Below, in pieces: positions 56,691-64,000 of a stretch of 64,000 bases of DNA. The number at the start of each line of letters is the position of its first letter. The stretch's first letter is position 1. The notes beneath the pieces were generated by a model. The model worked only from the letters and a program-made list of their open reading frames with translations, searched no databases and was not told the DNA's origin. The position numbers and the translations under genes are program-made. Origin of the DNA: Hygrocybe punicea (taxonomy: Eukaryota; Basidiomycota; Agaricomycetes; Agaricales; Hygrophoraceae); assembly GCA_963556145.1 (NCBI GenBank), contig OY744465.1, positions 5,580,001-5,644,000 of the forward strand, in the 5' to 3' direction.

Positions 56691-57762
56691 TGATGCAACC
56701 ATGGGACCCGGCGAGTGGCTGGATTGGGCCAGGTTCTGCCATGCCTCAACAAAAAAAGGGCAGCCTCTGTCCAACATCCGGCTTCAGCCACACAGATTTC
56801 AAGTTGGCATCATGATCAACCCAACACAGATTTTGCATGCCTCTGGGAAGATGGTGCACCAGGTGGAAATAAATAGATAAATAAATATTATTGTCAATAT
56901 TTCGTGGTAGCAAAATCACAAAATATATTATCACAATTCTGCGCCTGAGGCCAGCACTAACTTTGAAACTACACCACAAACTACTCAGGCTAGCATTATA
57001 AGGATAGAAAAAAAGCTTTTCCTTGCCTGCTGCAGTGGCTATCCATTGCCACCCCACAACAAAACAAGGCAGACTGCATCATCTTAGCACACTTAGAAGA
57101 GGGAGGGTCAGTGAACGGTAGCCTGAGTGTTGCCACAGTCCAGTCTTTTTTTGGACCTGGCAAAATAAAATTAATAAAATTCTGGAAATATTCTACCAAC
57201 TGCTCTGCTATTTCAACTATATACCAGGATATTTCTGAGATATCAAGTTCTGATAATTTATTTGAATTTTAATTTGCAACAGTCCAGCAGCCATGGTCTT
57301 GCAATGGTCCCAAAAAAGACCGGACCATGGCAACAGTAGTGAATGGCAGAAGGGGTGGAAACTTGAATGTAGAAGAGGTGACCCTGAGTCTGTTGCTCTA
57401 CTAGGTGTAGACATGGTGGAGGGAGGGGACAGGACGTTGTGGTTGGTGAAGCGGTTTCAAGTTGGTGAAGCGGTTTCAAGTTGGTGAGGCTGTGGTTCAA
57501 GTTGAGAAGGTTGAAGGCCCAGGTTGGCAACTTCAAGTTGAAAGGTTTGAATTTGAGCTCAGAAGTTAGGTGGAGTTCAAGTTTGAATAAGGGATCCTCA
57601 TGCTTGGAAATCACTGCTAAGTTTTTGCCCAGCACTGATTTGATGTCGGTTTCTCTCCTTGAGGTCTGTACTTGGCCCAGTGCCATGAACTAGGCTGGAT
57701 TGTGGCCAGTTTCCATAGAAATTTATGTAAAAAGAAGCTGACTTGTACCGATGATGAATTCT
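56691..57762. other. No recognised gene
   Basis: Repeat-type DNA. A short tandem word GAAGCGGTTTCAAGTTGGT occurs twice at about 57448-57487. Nothing coding recognised. Confidence 0.5.
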
Positions 57763-58621
57763 ATTCACACAGGGTGCACAGTAGCATACCATGTCACACA
57801 GTATCTTGAAAGTACTTGACAAGTATACTAAATATCATTACCATAACATTCAACATGGTATTGTAACAGTATTCAGACATAAACTACAATACTTGTGCTC
57901 AAATTCATCTGAAGGTATGAAGGCAAATGAGACTTATACCTTTTCAATAACATCAAGCCTTTTGTTTCACTACTTTTACTGTATTTACAGCAAAGTACTG
58001 TATAGTTTGGATAGAATACTTGCAGCCTAAGATGAATCAAAGTATTAAACCAGTAAGGAAGTTGGGCCACTTTTACTATTAGGATACCTTTTGAATCCTA
58101 TCAAGATACAGTGTGAAATAGTATAGTACTGTTGCCATATTGTGGATTTAAGATACTGTGTCAATACTTTTAAGATACTTTTATTATAATAAAAGTACTG
58201 AAACAGTATCTTAAAAGTATTGACACAGTATCTTAAATCCACAATATGGCAACAGTACTATACTATTTCACACTGTATCTTGATAGGATTCAAAAGGTAT
58301 CCTAGTAGTGAAAGTGGCCCAACTTCCTTACTGGTTTAATACTTTGATTCATCTTAGGCTGCAAGTATTCTATCTGAACTATACAGTACTTTGCTGTAGA
58401 TACAGTAAAAGTAGTGAAACAAAAGGCTTGATGTTATTGAAAAGGTATAAGTCTCATTTGCCTTCATACCTTCAGATGAATTTGGACACAAGTATTGTAG
58501 TTTATGTCTGAATACTGTTACAATACCATGTTGAATGTTATGGTAATGATATTTAGTATACTTGTCAAGTACTTTCAAGATACTGTGTGACATGGTATGC
58601 TACTGCGCACCCTGTGTCAAT
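57763..58621. mobile_element. 859-bp near-perfect foldback element
   Basis: ATTCACACAGGGTGC at 57763 mirrors GCACCCTGTGTCAAT ending at 58621. The arms pair almost base for base over more than 400 bp to an axis near 58188 (TTTTATTATAATAAAAG). As a result the same 79-residue frame appears at 57791-58030 (+) and 58354-58593 (-); it is a mirror copy and has no recognisable domain. Confidence 0.95.
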
Positions 58622-61600
58622 CATTTTCATATTGGTTACCCCCATTACTGAGTTTAGATAGGATTCTGATACAAAACTGAATTTAAGTTAAATCTTATCT
58701 ATTTCTGATGCTGCCATTTCTAGGTCTCAGGGACACTGTGAGCACAACAGTGGTGTAGTCATATTTCATTGGAATCACTTGGGTGGCTCTGTTGTTTATG
58801 CTAGCAGCCCTGAATTAATTTGATATACAACTTGAACCCTTACATCCAAAAGATCCTGCCAGTGGCATCATGATTACTAGTATGCTTTCAAACTCTGAAT
58901 GATGACTCAGAGCTTCTTGATTTCTTGTGTTATGTGCTGATGATTTCCTGGCATCGCATCCAAGAATCATAGCAATGTGCTAGTGATACAATATTTGTTC
59001 TCATCTTGTTACAGATCATGTCATTGGCAGGCTCTGGCAACAATTACTATAACTTCACATCTGAGTCAGAGTCAAGGTAAGATGAGGAAAGCACTGGCAG
59101 CTATTATCATTTGGTTGCTACAGAGGAGGTTTGGATTACATCAAAGAGCAATCTGTGTGTGGGGGTTACCCAAAAACCAGACTAAACATTGGAGTGGCCC
59201 AGGATCTGATAGACTGTCCAAGTGCCCCCCATTCCAATTTCCACCTTGTGAACATGTATGGATCACATCAATTGACATGTGGATGTCGTTTGCAAGGTGT
59301 CTGGGATGGGCACCTACCAGTGCAATTACAGCCCAGCTGCATGCCCATAAACAGGAAGGGTACAGGTGCGGTGCCAGTGGGTATAGGTGTGGTGTCCTAA
59401 TTTGGAACCTGTGAGTTACCTGTGTCAGGCCCTTCTAAGTATTGCCATCATGATTGCATATCAGTTTGTCATATGATATCAGGATGGGAGACAGTGTAGA
59501 GGCACCTAGCCTCTATGAGTGCAGAACCCCTCATAAACAGACAGTCCACTAAAAATGCCAAATTGGTCCGAGACCCGAAGTCACATCCGGAGTCACATTG
59601 CAATCCAACTTACCCGACCTCTTTCAGGATTGATCGCACATTTCGCATTGAGTCCATCCAAACACTGACCTCCTTCACCAGCGCGACGAAGTCTAGATCG
59701 CAACACGAGTGCACTAACTGAACACCACAGACTGCTGCATGCTACCTGTTCTGAAGGAACTTGAACATGACTAGACTGGATCCTGTCTGTCAAGTCCTTC
59801 TCCCATGCAACCACGACATTTCAGATTCAACACTGACAAACCAACCAATGTATCCTCTCACTCCCTTTGTACATTTGTAGAGACCTCCTATCTGCCAGTG
59901 TGCTAGTCCATAGATTCCAAGTCCAACACTGTATAAAGTAGACAGGTTTTGCACCATAAAAATAAGTTATGCTGTACCCTCACTATTGCAGTCTGAACCA
60001 CTCACTGTACCATGACCTTCTGCTCATAAATTTAATGTTAGACCACGATCAGATAGTAGTCTATGACCTACATGGTCTCTGTGCGTCTCTGTCTTCACTC
60101 CCCAATGCACTCCACCTCATCGGACTCAATCCCGACACGTCGGAATCAACTGGAAGTGTCGGACTCAACGTTCCCGCTATTGGACACCACTCTGGCACTA
60201 GGATTCCTCTTCACATCATCATGACTGATAAGCTGCTGACCCCCTCTGATCACTTCCTAGTCAATCACCCCTGTCATTCCCAGTCCGGAACCACACCGAC
60301 ACTCGCCATCACAACAGTATGCTTTAATGTTGAACAAGGATGTATCTGTCAGCAAAGGGCTTATTTGGTACAGCAAGGTCATGAGGGGATGTGTTCATGA
60401 TTGCACGGTGACAACCAGCATTTTCAACAAGTCAAAGGCCAACATTTGGTAGCTATCATATGATAGACCATGGCCACCACTGGCAAGTATCAGCCTGTGA
60501 GAAAGCTGATTGTGCACCAAAAATTCAAAACCAGGATCAGCTTTTCCTGACCAGCTGAGTTGAGGCAACACTAGTCTCGAACCATTGGCAGGGGTAAGAA
60601 AAGAACAATGTCCAATTTGAAAAGAAGACAAGGGACAAAAATGAAATGAAAAACAACTTGAACTTGAAAGGTGTGGCAGCCTGAGTGCAGACTCAGAATC
60701 ATAACAAATCTGAACCAACAAAGTATGTAATTATAAAATCAATCCTGTCAGAAAAAGCCACCTCTCACACAAACCCCTTCAAGTTCAATCTGCCCTCAGG
60801 CTTCTGTCACAACTTCTGGAGCTCCTGAACAGCACCGATGATCAGCAAAAGTGCCGAAAGATGACATGGCCATATATCGGCCTAAAATCTAATAAATATT
60901 GTACATTCCTGTAAAAGTTGTACAATTCTGGCAACCAGCCTTACATCGCCATGTTAGCAAGTCCTTTTTTTACCAGATACTGCCAGAATTGTACAAGTTG
61001 CCATGGTAGTGACAGAAGTGCACGAGTTGGCAAATTTAGTGCAAGTCTTACAAGTCTATGGCCAAACTTTCTCAAGCTTACAACTGCTATTGGGATTGCA
61101 AGTTTGAAAACCATCATTTGATTACTGCAGGTAACAGAATGCAACAACAATTTACATGTAAATGAAGGACAGTGGCGAGTACAACATGGAGCATGCAGAG
61201 AGAAATGCAACTGATCAATGAACAACAAGAACACACCAAGAGACTGCGGAGAACAACCCAGGACTAGTGAGCACAACTTGGAAGATGCACCGCTCACCTG
61301 AAGCATTTGGAGGAGGGTAGTGGCGTCAGGGACATCTCCGTTCTTCATAGAATTGACCACTTACAAAAGAGCCAGTGAGGCTGAGGCCCCCCTCAGGACC
61401 TGCCAAGGGAGCAGCGGTGGGAGTAGGAGGGAACAAGGGGTTGGGGGAGGAGAGTGCAGAGAGCATACACTTAGCTTCTGTTAATCTTAGAGTTGCCAGG
61501 CTTCGGTCCAAGCTCTCTCCAACTGAAGGGGACAACAATCCTCGTCCACAGCGAAGGGGAGACTGGGAACGACAAGGAGGCAAGGCCAGGACAGTTTGTG

Positions 61601-61961
61601 GGCTGATCAAGAGTGGGGGATATTCCTGATCAGGGTCTGTCCTATATATATGCATGTCTTGGGTCTGTGCACTTGTCACGTGCATGCTAAGATTCGCTCA
61701 AGTCTCACTGGCAGTTGTATTGACCAATAGGAAATGGATTCTTGCCTAGCGCCATACACAAAGGATCTTCAGAAAAAGAAGAAAATCACTGCTGACATTC
61801 AATTTGACTGTGGGCGAGATACTCCCTGGCTACGAAAACATTACATCCCAACCCCAACTCAATGTAACTGTGGTCTCGCTCGCCAACTCTCCCTCAAGTT
61901 CCACAGTATGTCTCCATGTCATCTGTTGGTCCTCGCTGATAGACTTTTTGTTATTTGGCAG
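58622..61961. other. No recognised gene
   Basis: Short frames on both strands (for example 58977-59414 + and 61326-61685 -) show no known motif. Composition and short repeats suggest old transposon DNA. A word TACAATTCTGGCA / TGCCAGAATTGTAC is mirrored at about 60920 and 60985, a small imperfect inverted repeat. Confidence 0.45.
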
Positions 61962-62135
61962 GGCCGTAGTGGATGCATTCTACAGGTCGTTTATAGGAGC
62001 TGCACTTGTTAACATTACCGGCCTCGGCCAAATTTACACACTACCTTGTAACCAAGACGTTAACTTCGCTTTCAAAATGGGTGGTATTACATACCAGTGC
62101 ATCCTCTTGACGCTGTACTACTACGTAAACATGTA
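61962..62135 (+). pseudogene. Fragment of a pepsin-like (A1) aspartic protease
   Basis: After a likely acceptor (TTTGGCAG) the frame reads AVVDAFYRSFIGAALVNITG, QIYTLPCNQDVNFAFKMGGI. The DAFYR...YTxPCN...F.F.GG pattern is the C-terminal lobe of fungal A1 proteases. The family-like continuation PVHPLDAVLLRKHV lies in the next frame, one base off, so there is a single-base loss at about 62096. The catalytic DTG motifs are not found upstream. A remnant. Confidence 0.5.
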
Positions 62136-62186
62136 AGTGAAAATGTTATTTGTGTTGTTAACGACTAATTGAACTAGGTTTGTTGA

Positions 62187-62654
62187 GTGCCTACGGTTTT
62201 GTGGGGGTGGTGGTGGGCACAAGGCGACCAGGCCTGGATGGCACCTCACAGTGATTCCAGTGACGTTGAAGACAGCGGAGCTGATGACACATGCAACGAC
62301 GGTGAGCTGGTTGAACCAGATAGGGATGCCGAGGAGGAGATAGAGGAAGTAGAGGAAGAGGAAGAAGGCGACAGTGATGATGACAATGACGACGGACTTG
62401 ACCCAGAGGATGGGGAAGGTCCCCCTGATGATGCAGAGGGCATGGAAGGTTACGTCACCTTACCAATATTGTACACTCTGAATACAATCCCTTCACGGGC
62501 TTGTACGACCCTTCAGCATCTTGGCATCCTCTACAACATTCTCGTACCATACTTGACAAGTCATATACCAGCTGTTGAACGTCACAAGCCTTGGATATAC
62601 TTGCCAATTGTCGTAGCAGACCAGCAAAGGCACCCAAGACCGGTATGTCATTGA
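62187..62654 (+). CDS. Acidic ORF of unknown function (155 aa)
   Basis: The frame has a Glu/Asp-rich centre (DSSDVEDSGADDTC, EEEIEEVEEEEEGDSDDDND) followed by a more ordinary C-terminal part (LPILYTLNTIPSR, LGILYNILVPYLTSHIPAVE). No domain recognised. It may be one exon of a longer transposon-borne gene with the frame at 63037-63486. Confidence 0.35.
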   Translation: MPTVLWGWWWAQGDQAWMAPHSDSSDVEDSGADDTCNDGELVEPDRDAEEEIEEVEEEEEGDSDDDNDDGLDPEDGEGPPDDAEGMEGYVTLPILYTLNTIPSRACTTLQHLGILYNILVPYLTSHIPAVERHKPWIYLPIVVADQQRHPRPVCH

Positions 62655-63036
62655 CATTCAACTTGAAGCTACCATTCCAGTATGTACATGCCAAGTATGA
62701 TAACAGGCTGGTATACTAACCCCATTCCGGTACAAATATGTCATACCTGAATCGCGGCCAGGGGTCCCACTAGTATTCCCATGGCGCCGCGGCCGTGGTT
62801 GAAATACAAGCCTGAGCCAGCCCCGAGTCTGCAGAAACCACTCCCTTATCTCCTATGAACCCTGTCGACAAGCAATGCACCTCGGTGCAAGATCCCCCCT
62901 CCCACAGCCGCTATGCGGATCTGAATACAATTCTTGACCATGATCTGTCAGGGTATCGACCCCTGGACATCATCCATGTAAGCGTCTGGTGCTTCGAGTA
63001 TAAAAAAATCAATATATTTATTTTTCTCAGTACATC

Positions 63037-63486
63037 ATGCAAGCCATTCCCTGTCAACGATCACCAGAATTCATGCAGAACCTTATCCAGTATACCCAAA
63101 TCACACGTGATGTGCGACTGTATGAGGAGATGCTGCTGCAGAAGAGAGTGGAAATGTCTCAGATGGAAACTCGGCTTCTGGGGGAAGAGATACCGCTTGC
63201 GGGGCAACGCAAGTTGCAGGCAGATTGGGAAGCTTCTATGGTTCGCCTTGCCATGGAACCAGAGCGCCACCGCAATGTCCATCCCGTCATAGGGTTAAAC
63301 CGCAGCTATCCTCGCTCCACCCCAGCTCAGGCTACTACTAAGCTCTTTACCGGAGGGAAAGATGTATTGGGCGAGTTGCTCCGCAACGCAGAATGTCACC
63401 ATCAACCCGAGCCCGGAGGTGAGGACTCTGACTCTGGAAGTGAGGACTCCGAAGGCTCCGGGTCTGGCGCCATCTCAGAAGATTGA
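63037..63486 (+). CDS. ORF of unknown function with Ser/Asp/Glu-rich tail (149 aa)
   Basis: Reads FMQNLIQYTQITRDVRLYEE, LLQKRVEMSQMETRLLGEE, a probably helical segment, and ends in an acidic Ser/Gly tail (GEDSDSGSEDSEGSGSG). An acceptor-like TTTTTCTCAG precedes it at about 63021-63030, so it may be a 3' exon. Function unknown. Confidence 0.4.
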   Translation: MQAIPCQRSPEFMQNLIQYTQITRDVRLYEEMLLQKRVEMSQMETRLLGEEIPLAGQRKLQADWEASMVRLAMEPERHRNVHPVIGLNRSYPRSTPAQATTKLFTGGKDVLGELLRNAECHHQPEPGGEDSDSGSEDSEGSGSGAISED

Positions 63487-64000
63487 TAGTCCCATTGTGC
63501 CAGGTGAGGACTCAGAATGCAGGCAGGGCGGGCCCTCATAATACCGTGGCACATGTATCATCATGACTCGGATTTCATTCTAGATCTGTGATTCCAGACT
63601 CGGACTGACTGCATCATTTACGGCGATCAGTTTATACTACATGGCGGACTGTAACATCACACACTCAGTGAATTTCGTGAGGAAGAACGCGGCCATTGAC
63701 TGATCTGTGTTGGGTGATGTGGAAGCGCAAACTTGAACAGAGCGCCAATGAGAGGCAGTGTCCGCACAAGGTGGGCACCATCCTGCTCCGAGTCTTCAAT
63801 TGAAGATAGATTTTTGTCAAAGCAAATTTCATTGAGAATTTACTAATAAAAATTTATCCGTACTCTTACTCAGGCCATCCATTCATATCATTTACTCCCG
63901 ATTCTCCTGCTCATTCCTCCACGGGTGCACCAGAATATTCGCCATAGCTTGCGAGCTCAGACTCCAAGGCTTTCGGGGTCAAGCACAGTAATTTGAGCGA
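63487..64000. other. No gene seen
   Basis: No coding frame or large repeat recognised up to the window end. Confidence 0.6.

Noticed and set aside
57791..58593. A duplicated 79-residue gene in convergent orientation
   Set aside because: The two frames are the mirror arms of one foldback element, and there is no recognisable domain.

Overview
The window reads as nuclear DNA of a filamentous basidiomycete (Agaricomycetes). The host genes carry many short GT-AG introns (about 47-80 nt). They include a clear eIF3 subunit i and an F-box protein, and the transposons are of basidiomycete types (a Plavaka-type CACTA relative, a DIRS-like retroelement, a PIF1/Rep Helitron). One 100-N scaffold gap lies at 44546-44645. 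Most of the window is transposon DNA in layers. Host genes form two islands (11.1-15.9 kb and 36.1-39.8 kb) plus damaged host-type genes between 42 and 50 kb.

Layout. 0-0.4 kb: tandem palindromic units. 0.9-10.4 kb: a Helitron. It has a long Rep/helicase gene on + (3496-9426, broken by a stop near its end) and a divergent three-exon gene of unknown function on - (2098-3362). Two degraded fragments of a DIRS-type Gag flank it, both on -. 10.5-10.9 kb: a hAT N-terminal relic. 11.1-15.9 kb: three spliced host genes (a Pro/Tyr-rich small protein, an F-box protein of 457 aa, a conserved fungal protein of 413 aa). 16.57-20.98 kb: one almost perfectly symmetrical 4.4-kb inverted-repeat element with an 8-bp target duplication. 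It looks hAT-derived but has no transposase, and a smaller palindrome is nested in its left arm. 21.1-32.3 kb: an old DIRS-like tyrosine-recombinase retroelement (Gag, RT, RNase H, YR). A young Ty3/Gypsy element interrupts its Gag at 21828-28421; that element has identical 156-bp LTRs, a CCGT target duplication and intact gag and pol.

32.3-36 kb: AT-rich DNA with two foldback elements and a zinc-finger transposon relic. 36.1-39.8 kb: eIF3i (eight exons; the first exon carries only the ATG), a CsbD-like hydrophilic stress-type protein, and a 71-aa basic protein. 42.2-45.5 kb: an Upf1/NAM7-type SF1 helicase on -, crossed by the gap. 46.3-47.4 kb: a foldback element and 70-bp tandem repeats. 47.9-48.8 kb: the C-terminal part of an FAD monooxygenase (pseudogene). 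49.0-50.2 kb: a METTL16-like RNA methyltransferase on -, with a frame break. 51.0-55.4 kb: a Plavaka-type transposase on -. 55.4-64 kb: repeat-rich DNA with two foldbacks, an aspartic-protease fragment and two acidic ORFs of unknown role.

A theme runs through the older elements. Several of their premature stops, including every one I found inside the DIRS-like Gag and RT frames, are TGA, and most sit where an arginine is expected. That is what CGA to TGA (methyl-CpG deamination or a RIP-like process) would leave. The young Ty3/Gypsy has none. I worked by eye only. Exon joins were chosen so that GT-AG borders and reading phase agree; homology calls rest on recognised motifs and not on a search.
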